Position numbers and translations under genes: made by a program | Shown: in pieces, positions 34,901 to 42,830 of the stretch | Position numbering within the stretch: position 1 is the first letter of the stretch | Layout: each line of letters opens with the position of its first letter | Source: Demequina sp. TMPB413 | GTDB taxonomy: Bacteria; Actinomycetota; Actinomycetes; Actinomycetales; Demequinaceae | Reading direction: 5' to 3' | Length of the DNA: 64,000 nt | Assembly: GCF_020447105.2 (NCBI RefSeq) | Contig: NZ_CP096184.1 | Coordinates: 1,674,001-1,738,000 of the forward strand | Notes under the pieces: generated by a model | What the model saw: the letters and a program-made list of their open reading frames with translations, nothing else | The model's database searches: none | What the model was told of the DNA's origin: nothing

Positions 34901-37900
34901 CATTGAGCGTATTGACCGTGCGGTTGCCCAGGGCGTCGGTCACGGCGACAGGGTTGCCCTTGGCGTCGTTCTCGAACGTGGTGACCTGGTTGAGCGCGTT
35001 GGTCACGGTGACCAGGTGGCCGTTCTCGTCATACGCGAACTTGGTCATGGCGCCCAGGGTGTTGATGATCCACACCCTGTTGCCGCGCGCATCGTACGAG
35101 TAGTACGCGACCCTTCCGAGGGCGTCGGTCATGCTCGCCACCTGGTTGCTGCTCGTGTAGGTGTAGGACACCGTGGCCTCGGCAGGAGTTCCCGCGGCCG
35201 ACGTCATGGACGTCAGTTGGCCGTTCGAGTAGCGCTCGATCGTGACGACGCCCAGGTTGTCGGTGACGCGGGTCTCGCCCGCGAGGTACTCGAAGTTGGT
35301 TGACCTCCCAATGGGGTCCACCTGCTCGATCACCCTGCCATCTGCGTCGTACGTGTTGGTGGTGACCGCGCCGCCTGGCTTGGTCATCGAGACCACCCGG
35401 TGGTTGGCGTCATACGCATAGGTGGACACCGTGCCGCCGAAGCCGTTCACGGAGGTCAGGTCACCCGCGGCGTCGTAGGTGTAGGTGGCCTCGCGGCCCG
35501 TGCTGTCCTCGACGCGCGTGACCCTGCCGTTCGCGTAGGTCACGGTGAGCGCGCGGCCGTCGTCTGCGGTAAGGCCCGTCACCTGCCCGCTGGCGTTGAC
35601 CGTGACGTCCATCCCGTTGCCGTTGTTGTCCTCGATGCGCGTGAGCGCGCCCTGGGGCGTGAAGAGGAATACCTCGTTGCCGCCACGCACGTAGCGGTAG
35701 CCGTCGACGGGATCGTAGGTGAGCGTGGCGAAGACCCTGTCGGGGGCTTCGAAGGTGCCGTCTTCCGTGCGGATGAACCTGGTGAGCGACCCGTTCTCTT
35801 GCACCACGTTGACGGCTTGCGCCAAGGCGAGCGGATCGGTGTCCGCCGACTCCACTGCCATGCCCACGCTGGCGGTCCACCCGTATCCGAAGGCACCGGG
35901 CGTCCCCGCGCGCTGCGCGGAATACGTCCGCGTCCAACTCACGTTGGGGCCGACTCCTGGAAGGCCGATGTCGGTGGTGGTTTCAAAAAACTCACCCGAT
36001 TGCGTGTTCACTGGATCAGCGCGGCACGTGCTTGCGCACGCCTCGGCAGGGTTGGCTCCGCCGAAGACCTCCCCCGCGATCACTGCGCCACCGCCCGCTT
36101 GAGCGGTGATGGCGTTGCTCTTGGCTTGCTGGTCGACCCAGGGATTGCCGATGCCCGCGACGTAGGCGATCACGCGGTGCGGGTTGCCTTCGGGGAAGTT
36201 CGTTGAGCCGGTGCACGTAGTCCCCGACGTGCAAATGGCGATGCTTCTACTGGCCGTGACGTCGTAGATGTACGTGCGGTAGTTGCTATTGGTGTAGCCG
36301 ATGTTCTGGTTGGTCGTCGCCCTGAAGGTCGTCTTGACCATGCCGTTGGAGTCGGGGGTCGCCTCCGAGACAGTATCCAGCGAGACCTGCCACGCTTGGC
36401 GCGCGACGTTCACACTGTTGGTTGCGACTTGCCGGTCGACCTCATGGCCGTCGGGTCGGGAGGCGACAAACGCTCGGTACGAGCGCGGATCGCCTGTGTA
36501 GAACTTGGTGGTGAGGGAACAGGATGTGCCTGTGGTGCACTCCTTGACCACCTCGCCAGTGCCGATGTCGACGATGTACAGCGAGTAGAAGCCACCGGTA
36601 TTGGCCACGTTCTGGTCGGCGGTGGCTTTCAGCGTGTATGACTGGCCCGCGGCGAAAACACTCCTGTCGACGGTCAGGGTGGCGCTCCACGGCTTGCGCG
36701 CTACGGTCACGGGGTTGGAAGTCGCCTGGACGTCGGTCTCGTAGTTGCCGACGGCCGACACGTAGGCCACGTATTGGTGCGGATCTCCGGTGTAGAAGCG
36801 GGTATCCAACGAGCACCGGTACTCGCCGTACGAAACCGACACGTCATCGCAAGTCTTCACCACTGCACCCGACGTCACATCAACGATGTGGACCGCGTAC
36901 GCGCCACCCGTATTGCCCACATCCTGATTCACCACCGCCTTCAACAGATACGTCTGACCCGCAGAAAACACATCACGCGACGACGTCAGCGACACCGTCC
37001 ATGGAAGCCTCGACACCGTTACAGGGGCAGACTGGGCCTGAACATCCACTGTCTGGTCAGCAACGTCAGACACATAGGCGACATACTGGTGCGGATCGCC
37101 CGTGTAGAAAACCGTGTCCACCGAACACCGGTACTCGCTGTACGAAACCGACACGTCATCGCAAGTCTTCACCACTGCACCCGACGTCACATCAACGATG
37201 TGGACCGCGTACGCGCCACCCGTATTGCCCACATCCTGATTCACCACCGCCTTCAACAGATACGTCTGACCCGCAGGAAACAAATCACGCGACGTCGATA
37301 ACGACACCGTCCAAACCACCCGCGAGACCGATACCGGCGCAGATTCGGCCTGAACATCCGACTCGTAGTCGCCCCCTGCCGACACGTAGGCCACGTATTG
37401 GTGCGGATCTCCGGTGTAGAAGCGGGTATCCAACGAGCACCGGTACTCGCCGTACGAAACCGACACGTCATCGCAAGTCTTCACCACTGCACCCGACGTC
37501 ACATCAACGATGTGGACCGCGTACGCGCCACCCGTGTTGCCCACATCCTGATTCACCACCGCTTCCAACTTGTACGTGCTTCCCGCACTGAAGACATCCT
37601 TCGACGATGTCAAAGACACCAACCACGGAAGCCTTGACACCGTTACAGGGGCAGACTGGGCCTGCACATCGACAGCCGGATCAGTCACATCGGACACATA
37701 GGCGACGTACTGGTGCGGGTCGCCCGTGTAGAAAACCGTGTCCACCGAACACCGGTACTCGCTGTACGAAACCGACACGTCATCGCAAGTCTTCACCACT
37801 GCACCCGACGTCACATCAACGATGTGGACCGCATACGCGCCACCCGTATTGCCCACATCCTGATTCACCACCGCCGACAACGTGAAAGCGGCGCCAGCCA

Positions 37901-38681
37901 AGAATGTCCCGCCCGACGACTGCACACTCGAAGTCAACTCGACCGACCACGGCTGACGCGCCTCCGTCACTGCAGCCGACTGCGCCTGCACATCGACAGC
38001 CGGATCAGTCACATCGGAAACATAGGCGACGTACTGGTGCGGGTCACCCGTGTAGAAAACCGTGTCCACCGAACACCGGTACTCCCCTTGGGTGACGCCC
38101 GTACTCGTGCAGGTCTTCACGACCGCGCCGGTGGCTACGTCCACAAGGTGGACCGCGTACGCACCACCAGTGTTTGCGATGTTCTGATTCACCACCGCTT
38201 TCAATGTGAACGCCTGCCCCGCAGCAAAAACATCCCTCGACGACGTCAACGACACCTCCCACGGTGCACGCGCAACAGTCACCGGGGCCGACTCAACGTC
38301 CTGAACAGCGGCCACGTACTCACGAGGCCCGCCGGTCAAGAAGGACACACTCGCTACACACGTCGTGCCAGCGACACAACTCTTCACAACCGACCCGTCG
38401 GCGTTGTCGAGGATGTCGATCGTGGCCCCGATCTGCTCCACCGGGACGGTCGACGTCGCGGTCAGTGTGGCTGAACCACCCGCCGGAAACTCTGGGCTGG
38501 AGGTCTCAAGCCCGACTACAAGCGGATCTTCCACCAACGGATTCGCAAGAGGAGGCGTCTCCTCCGCCCGCGCCACGAACGCCTCTTCCGGCGCCGGCGG
38601 CAGAATCGTCAGCACGATGGCAAGAATCAGCGCGAATGAAACAGAGACACGGAGTCTGACGGCTCCACCGATCGTGGTCAC
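31938..38681 (-). CDS. Secreted Rhs/YD-repeat polymorphic toxin with HEAKH tip domain
   Basis: A 2247-residue secreted protein. A signal peptide (about residues 1-40) is followed by eight Ig-like repeats of about 100 residues (about 45-870), four of which have near-identical cores exactly 312 bp apart. A DUF6531-like segment begins near residue 887 (DPVNTQSGEFFETTTDIGLPG). Dozens of YD repeats follow, then the Rhs core end YLRARFYDPVTASFLSVDP and DPLGL at about 2019-2023. The variable tip (2025-2247) holds HEAKH at 2178-2182, an HExxH zinc-protease motif, and several cysteines. No LPxTG anchor is seen. GTG start follows GGGGGGAAA. Function inferred: contact or secreted antibacterial toxin delivery. 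Confidence 0.9.
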   Translation of the reverse strand: MTTIGGAVRLRVSVSFALILAIVLTILPPAPEEAFVARAEETPPLANPLVEDPLVVGLETSSPEFPAGGSATLTATSTVPVEQIGATIDILDNADGSVVKSCVAGTTCVASVSFLTGGPREYVAAVQDVESAPVTVARAPWEVSLTSSRDVFAAGQAFTLKAVVNQNIANTGGAYAVHLVDVATGAVVKTCTSTGVTQGEYRCSVDTVFYTGDPHQYVAYVSDVTDPAVDVQAQSAAVTEARQPWSVELTSSVQSSGGTFLAGAAFTLSAVVNQDVGNTGGAYAVHIVDVTSGAVVKTCDDVSVSYSEYRCSVDTVFYTGDPHQYVAYVSDVTDPAVDVQAQSAPVTVSRLPWLVSLTSSKDVFSAGSTYKLEAVVNQDVGNTGGAYAVHIVDVTSGAVVKTCDDVSVSYGEYRCSLDTRFYTGDPHQYVAYVSAGGDYESDVQAESAPVSVSRVVWTVSLSTSRDLFPAGQTYLLKAVVNQDVGNTGGAYAVHIVDVTSGAVVKTCDDVSVSYSEYRCSVDTVFYTGDPHQYVAYVSDVADQTVDVQAQSAPVTVSRLPWTVSLTSSRDVFSAGQTYLLKAVVNQDVGNTGGAYAVHIVDVTSGAVVKTCDDVSVSYGEYRCSLDTRFYTGDPHQYVAYVSAVGNYETDVQATSNPVTVARKPWSATLTVDRSVFAAGQSYTLKATADQNVANTGGFYSLYIVDIGTGEVVKECTTGTSCSLTTKFYTGDPRSYRAFVASRPDGHEVDRQVATNSVNVARQAWQVSLDTVSEATPDSNGMVKTTFRATTNQNIGYTNSNYRTYIYDVTASRSIAICTSGTTCTGSTNFPEGNPHRVIAYVAGIGNPWVDQQAKSNAITAQAGGGAVIAGEVFGGANPAEACASTCRADPVNTQSGEFFETTTDIGLPGVGPNVSWTRTYSAQRAGTPGAFGYGWTASVGMAVESADTDPLALAQAVNVVQENGSLTRFIRTEDGTFEAPDRVFATLTYDPVDGYRYVRGGNEVFLFTPQGALTRIEDNNGNGMDVTVNASGQVTGLTADDGRALTVTYANGRVTRVEDSTGREATYTYDAAGDLTSVNGFGGTVSTYAYDANHRVVSMTKPGGAVTTNTYDADGRVIEQVDPIGRSTNFEYLAGETRVTDNLGVVTIERYSNGQLTSMTSAAGTPAEATVSYTYTSSNQVASMTDALGRVAYYSYDARGNRVWIINTLGAMTKFAYDENGHLVTVTNALNQVTTFENDAKGNPVAVTDALGNRTVNTLNEKGQVIAVTDALGRTSTVEHDAHGRPIAQVSPGGVRTEIEYDALGLVTATVDPRGTQPGDSRDDYRSTYAYNALGLRTSATDPLGNSMSYSYDNAGRTTSTTDALGHATTLTYDAAGQILTSTDASGATTSFAYDGVGRVTAVTAPDGSTVSTVYDAAGRPTQSIDALGNATSYTYDAAGQLLTETSPEGRVTTYAYDAGGNVKKVTDPAGGITTMAYDLLGRVTSVTDPDGRTTMTTYDAAGRVVQTRRSDGATEGYVYDAAGQVTSSTDVNGRVTTYAYDADGNVVSSVDFAGRTTSATYVDGFPVVTTDAAGETTTTSYDVRGLATGVTYSSGLAPSAMVYDALGRVTSATDGAGQTDYTYDVLGRVTAIEGPTGDVGYAYNAAGNVASVTYPGGRVVERTYDAAGRVTGFESDGVGAFGVVWTADGLVDAVTYPNGVATDYTYDLAGRATDISVTGSAGAVLELGYAYTPGSLMSSRTTARDGGVAVSEDVTWDAAARLSTISSMSSGVPVQYTPSSEVMRADDGALLAWGADGSLTSRTVGAEVTAYASDGLGRRTSTTTASGDSTSFGWDQVGRMTGLADTVTGSVTDYSYSGGLRVGAATTVGGDTSTEAFTWDTLAGVPLLLSDSTHEYIYGLGTAPVAQVDTTTGEVVFLHGDLIGSTRSATDVSGAQVGSWDYSVFGETLTATGGAAGDGAGITRFLFAGEYLDDTGLYYLRARFYDPVTASFLSVDPALSATGSPYAYASGNPLQLVDPLGLWSMPNPFDSAINSISNTVKSLTSWGSVSDLLGTVACEVSGGFFWPDTGRNINLMLGFANHAKDELRETWREVRYFMNIKNPVSAIPAEAAMNVAVRSGAECEWESTEKFWVCYGADAGYVPDSGGTMYGAVFVTPWSKAELEKKDREQNRSTIRHEAKHGDIEAFIGSPGVGVLVLASGINNTALDLVIRQDPMGTARNVGKLFKCNGVEWSAGYQDGGYEECV
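36891..37836 (-). repeat. Four near-identical repeat cores with exact 312-bp period
   Basis: The marker GACCG(C)(G/A)TAC falls at 36891, 37203, 37515 and 37827, each 312 bp (104 codons) apart, inside rhs. Flanking DNA is nearly identical over more than 100 bp per unit, including codons for VVNQDVGNTGGAYAVH. This points to recent duplication or gene conversion. Confidence 0.9.
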
Positions 38682-38799
38682 TTTCCCCCCTACAGACTCG
38701 CGAAGCTGACCGTCGCGATGTCAGCGTCAGGCTAGCGGAGGAGTCGCTGGCGCGCCACAGGAAACGCCGCAAGCTTTCGCCGCACCTCGCGCGGCGCCA

Positions 38800-39801
38800 T
38801 CACCCCCGCCTCGTCCGCGGCAGCACGGCCCACGCCACGCGGTTCCAGTGGCCGAGCGCCGCGGACTTGCCGCCGCCGACCAAGAACTCATGCCGGTGCA
38901 CCGCCCCGCTCGAAGGCTCGTAGACCAAGAACCCGTCACCGTCCACGCCCACTAGCAGCACCACGTGCCGCGGCACCACCGAGTCCAGCCCCCTCGCGGA
39001 GTCGCCCGAGACATACAACGGCACCGGGATCCCGTCCGCCAAGGCCGCCCGTGCATGCGCGGCCAGCGCGGCCACCTCGTCGGCGCGTGAATCGTCCACC
39101 AGGGCGCCGCGAAAGCGCAGCCCGGCGAACCGGGTCTCATTGTTGACGCGCCACGGCGGCGTCCCATAAGTCTGCGGCCACGGGGCAACACCAAGGCCCC
39201 GGCGAGTCACAGCATCGTGAATCGCGAGCTGCAAAGCATCCCACCTGTCGGCGACAGTATGAAGAACACGGGTGCGCACCTCGGCAGCCAACACCTCCGG
39301 AGGCATGTAGGCACCGCCTCTGCGACCCGTCGCGACCCACAACGCCACCAAGGGGTCGCCCATCACGAGCATCATGGCCATTGATGCCGCGCCGCAGGTG
39401 GTCGCGCTCACTTGCGTAGCGGTCACCCTGCTCCACGTCACGGGACCAGCATCGCGGCGCGTCAAAGGGTCACGTACCAGCGCCTTCGCGTCAGCGTCGA
39501 GTGTCGACCACGCCGCCGCCAAGATCGCCACGGCATCGAGAGGTGCACCGCTCGCGATGGCTCGCTCCACCACCGGTGCGTCGTTGCCGAGTTCCGACAG
39601 CGCAGCCTCGAGCGCCTTGCGGTCCGCAGGCGAAGCGACCTCAAGCCGCCTCGCGCACACCCTGGCAAAGACGTCGGGGTGATCGGGTGCCGCCGCCACT
39701 AGAGCGTCGGCGCGGCCCGTGGCCGCTGTGGAGACAAACGCTCGCCGCCCACCCAGCGCACGTCCAGCGCGCGCCGCGAGGGCCACCAGCGTCCACGCCA
39801 C
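38800..39801 (-). CDS. C39-like cysteine peptidase family protein
   Basis: A 333-residue protein with a papain-like C39-type fold in its second half: oxyanion Gln130 and catalytic Cys136 in QVSATTCGAASMAM, the histidine in PRHVVLLVGVDGDGFLVYEPSSG, and an acidic partner in the same strand pair. The first 115 residues are alanine-rich and helical with no clear signal peptide. Its GTG follows the deoA TAG with no gap, so it should be translated with deoA, and rhs starts 118 bp downstream on the same strand. Its substrate is unknown; processing of a neighbour is speculation. Confidence 0.75.
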   Translation of the reverse strand: MAWTLVALAARAGRALGGRRAFVSTAATGRADALVAAAPDHPDVFARVCARRLEVASPADRKALEAALSELGNDAPVVERAIASGAPLDAVAILAAAWSTLDADAKALVRDPLTRRDAGPVTWSRVTATQVSATTCGAASMAMMLVMGDPLVALWVATGRRGGAYMPPEVLAAEVRTRVLHTVADRWDALQLAIHDAVTRRGLGVAPWPQTYGTPPWRVNNETRFAGLRFRGALVDDSRADEVAALAAHARAALADGIPVPLYVSGDSARGLDSVVPRHVVLLVGVDGDGFLVYEPSSGAVHRHEFLVGGGKSAALGHWNRVAWAVLPRTRRG

Positions 39802-41112
39802 CTACGTGGCCGTCCCGATCCGATCCAGCACGATGGGCCCGCGACCCTCACCGGACTTCGAGATCGCCACGGCACCCTGTCCGTCGCAAGCCTCCGCAAG
39901 AGCCGCCTTGGCCCGGGCGAAGCGCCCCGCGGTCTCCGTGTTCAAGGTCATGATGACGTCGCCCTTGCGGACGCTCTCACCGAGGGTCTTGTGCAGGAAC
40001 ACACCGGCCGACGCTTGGACAGGGTCCTCCTTGCGGGCCCGGCCAGCGCCGAGTCGCCACGCGGCCACGCCAACACCCATGGCATCCATGCGCGTGATGA
40101 CGCCGTCGGACTCTGCCCGCACCTCTTCGGTGTGAGGAGCCTCCGGCATCGCCGCATCGGGGTCTCCGCCTTGTGCGGAAATCATGCGACGCCACGCGTC
40201 CATCGCGCGGCCGTCCTTGAGCGCCTCGGCGGGGTCGACGTCGGTGATGCCAGCGCCTGCGAGCATCTCGCGGGCGAGCACCACAGTGAGCTCGACCACG
40301 TCCGCCGGCCCGCCGCCGGCGAGCACCTCCACCGACTCGGTCACCTCGAGGCCGTTGCCGATGCCCCTGCCAAGTGGCGTGGACATGTCGGTGAGCAGCG
40401 CCGACGTGGTGACTCCAGCGTCGGCGCCAAGGTCGACCATCGTGGTGGCGAGTTCGCGCGCCATGTCGAGGTCCTTCATGAACGCGCCGGTGCCCACCTT
40501 GACGTCGAGCACCAACACGCCGGTGCCCTCCGCGATCTTCTTGGACATGATGGAGCTGGCGATCAACGGGATCGCCTCGACCGTTCCCGTCACGTCGCGC
40601 AAGGCGTAGAGCTTCTTGTCGGCAGGAGCCAGACCGGAGCCCGCAGCACAGATCACGGCGCCTACCGATCGCAACTGCTCGTACATCTCCTCGTTGCTCA
40701 GAGACGCACGCCACCCGGGGATCGACTCCAACTTGTCCAGAGTGCCGCCCGTGTGGCCGAGGCCTCGCCCGGAGAGCTGTGGCACCGCGACTCCGCATGC
40801 CGCCACCAAGGGGGCCAACGGAAGGGTGATCTTGTCGCCCACACCGCCGGTCGAGTGCTTGTCCGCAGTGGGCATGGGCAACCCGGAGAAGTCGAGCCGC
40901 TCGCCGCTGGCAATCATCGCCTTGGTCCACCGCGCGATCTCCGCCCGGTTCATCCCGCGCTGCAGAATCGCCATGGCGAGCGAGCTCATCTGCTCATCCG
41001 CCACCACGCCGCGCGTGTACGCGTCCACCACCCAGTCGATCTGGTCGGCGCTCAGGCGCCCTCCGTCTCGCTTGGTGACAATCACGTCAACGGCGTCAAA
41101 GGGTTCTGTCAC
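39802..41112 (-). CDS. deoA: Thymidine (pyrimidine-nucleoside) phosphorylase
   Basis: A 436-residue enzyme that phosphorolyses thymidine or deoxyuridine to base and deoxyribose 1-phosphate. Motifs are the phosphate-binding KHSTGGVGDKITLPLAPLVAACG, the family signature SGRGLGHTGGTLDKLESIPG and KKIAEGTGVLVLDVKVGTGAFM. The GTG overlaps the cdd stop by four bases and has TGGAGG upstream; the ATG 12 codons earlier lies in cdd. It acts after the importer and Cdd and before the phosphosugar mutase and DeoC. Confidence 0.94.
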   Translation of the reverse strand: MTEPFDAVDVIVTKRDGGRLSADQIDWVVDAYTRGVVADEQMSSLAMAILQRGMNRAEIARWTKAMIASGERLDFSGLPMPTADKHSTGGVGDKITLPLAPLVAACGVAVPQLSGRGLGHTGGTLDKLESIPGWRASLSNEEMYEQLRSVGAVICAAGSGLAPADKKLYALRDVTGTVEAIPLIASSIMSKKIAEGTGVLVLDVKVGTGAFMKDLDMARELATTMVDLGADAGVTTSALLTDMSTPLGRGIGNGLEVTESVEVLAGGGPADVVELTVVLAREMLAGAGITDVDPAEALKDGRAMDAWRRMISAQGGDPDAAMPEAPHTEEVRAESDGVITRMDAMGVGVAAWRLGAGRARKEDPVQASAGVFLHKTLGESVRKGDVIMTLNTETAGRFARAKAALAEACDGQGAVAISKSGEGRGPIVLDRIGTAT

Positions 41113-41510
41113 TGAGAGTCCTCCAGGTGCTGCGGACCGAAGGCCCACGGCAGGATGTCGTTCATGGTCAAGGTTCCGTCGGGGCCGTCAATCAACAGCG
41201 TCTCACCGCCGAATTCGTACAGCAACTGACGGCATCGTCCGCACGGCTGGAGCGGTGCACCCTCGCTGTCAACGCAAGCGAACGCCACGAGCCTGCTGCC
41301 GAGGGCGTCGGTGTGGAGCTTCGACACGAGCGCACACTCGGCACACAGGGTCAGGCCGTAGGACGCGTTCTCTACATTGGCACCGGTGACGATGTTGCCA
41401 GTGTCGGTCAGCGCCGCTGCGCCCACCGGGTACTTGGAGTACGGAACGTAGGCCCGCGCGTTCGCGGCTCGCGCCGCGGCGCGCAGGGCGTCCCAATCGA
41501 TGTCAGTCAT
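41109..41510 (-). CDS. cdd: Cytidine deaminase
   Basis: A 133-residue tetrameric-type Cdd that converts (deoxy)cytidine to (deoxy)uridine. Zinc ligands are Cys56 in LCAEC and Cys90 and Cys93 in PCGRC; Glu58 is the proton shuttle. It lies three bases after the last ABC permease gene and overlaps deoA by four bases, so uptake and breakdown are co-transcribed. Confidence 0.95.
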   Translation of the reverse strand: MTDIDWDALRAAARAANARAYVPYSKYPVGAAALTDTGNIVTGANVENASYGLTLCAECALVSKLHTDALGSRLVAFACVDSEGAPLQPCGRCRQLLYEFGGETLLIDGPDGTLTMNDILPWAFGPQHLEDSQ

Positions 41511-41513
41511 GAA

Positions 41514-42830
41514 TCACTTCTTGTAGGGGATGTTCTCTGCTGCCGGCGGGCGGGACTTCCCCACCAGTCCAGCCACCGCAAAGATGGTGGCCAGGTACGG
41601 CAGCATCGCGAGGAACTCGCTGGGAATCGCGGAGCCGATGACACCCAACTGGATGCGCAGCGAGTCCGCAAAGCCGAACAGCAGGGCCGCCAGCAGCGCA
41701 CCCTTCGGGTTCCAACGACCAAGGATCATCGCGGCTAGCGCAATATAGCCCTTTCCAGACGTCATCTCCTTGGAGAACGCGAGGCCAGAGGCGACCGTGA
41801 AGAACGCGCCGCCGAGACCAGCGATCGCTCCACCGAGGATGGTGTTGCGCACGCGGGTGCGGTTGACCTTGATGCCCACCGTGTCGGCGGCCTTCGGGTG
41901 CTCGCCGACGGCGCGGACGCGCAGGCCCCAACGCGACTTGAACAGCATGATCTGGAACACGACCACGATCGCGTACATGACGTACACGAGCGCGTTCTGA
42001 TCGAAAAGCACCGGACCAAGGATCGGGATTTCCGAAAGCAACGGGATGGGCAGGCTCTGCATCATGACGCCGCCTTGGGCGCCGATCTGCGCACCTGCCT
42101 GGTTGAGGTCAGGGTTGTCGCTCAGCACCGTGGAGAACAGGAAGCTCGTGATGCCGATGACCAGCACGTTGAGCACCACGCCCACCACGATCTGGTCCAC
42201 CCAGTACCGCACGGCGAAGAGCGCCAGCAGAGCTCCCACAAACGCGCCAGCGATGGGCGCGGCCGCCATGCCGATGTAGGCATTGTTGGTCGCAGACGCG
42301 ACCACCGCGGCAAGGAAGGCCCCGCCGAGCAACTGCCCCTCGATCGCGATGTTCACCACGCCGGAGCGTTCGCACAGCGTGCCAGCCATCGCACCGAACA
42401 CGAGCGGAACCGCCAGGAAGACTCCGGAGACGAGCATGCCGGTCAGGGCCACGTTGGTGTTGCCGCGCCCCGCCCCAGCCCACGTGAGCAGCGAACCCAT
42501 AAAGGCCAGCCCGACGGCGATGGGCATCCACACGCCCACAGACTTCTCGCGCAGAAGCGCCCAGGCCTGGTAGCCAGCCAGGGCGAACAGGATCACCGCA
42601 AGAGTGAGGGTCACCGGCTGCGACGGCACCGAGAAGTTGGGCACCTGGAGCGCGTCGTCCGACTGGGAAACCGAGAAGCTCGTGTGATCGCCACGGTCAA
42701 CGCCAAGCCCAAAAGCGAGAAGGCTGACCAGAGCGATGACGGCGTAGCCGATGACGGCCTTCCACTTGCTCAACTGCGACCGCAGTGACGTAGTGGTACC
42801 GGTGTGCACTGACGCGCTGACGGCGGTCAT
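41514..42830 (-). CDS. Nucleoside ABC transporter permease (second subunit)
   Basis: A 438-residue membrane permease of the BMP-linked branch of the BPD_transp_2 family, equivalent to NupQ/YufQ-type proteins. About ten helices are present; the conserved core shows GTLCERSGVVNIAIEGQLLGGAFLAA and GVALKVNRTRVRN-like cytoplasmic coupling sequence (VGIKVNRTRVRNTILGG). An N-terminal extension of about 130 residues with extra helices is longer than in small family members. It overlaps the other permease by four bases. Confidence 0.9.
   Translation of the reverse strand: MTAVSASVHTGTTTSLRSQLSKWKAVIGYAVIALVSLLAFGLGVDRGDHTSFSVSQSDDALQVPNFSVPSQPVTLTLAVILFALAGYQAWALLREKSVGVWMPIAVGLAFMGSLLTWAGAGRGNTNVALTGMLVSGVFLAVPLVFGAMAGTLCERSGVVNIAIEGQLLGGAFLAAVVASATNNAYIGMAAAPIAGAFVGALLALFAVRYWVDQIVVGVVLNVLVIGITSFLFSTVLSDNPDLNQAGAQIGAQGGVMMQSLPIPLLSEIPILGPVLFDQNALVYVMYAIVVVFQIMLFKSRWGLRVRAVGEHPKAADTVGIKVNRTRVRNTILGGAIAGLGGAFFTVASGLAFSKEMTSGKGYIALAAMILGRWNPKGALLAALLFGFADSLRIQLGVIGSAIPSEFLAMLPYLATIFAVAGLVGKSRPPAAENIPYKK

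Noticed and set aside
36774..38160. Evenly spaced repeats that might suggest CRISPR
   Set aside because: The period is 312-324 bp, the repeats are in-frame coding sequence, and there are no spacers or cas genes.
36638..38474. Long plus-strand frames with repeated proline/histidine-rich segments
   Set aside because: They are the reverse reading of the Rhs stalk repeats; the repeat arises from the 312-bp coding period.
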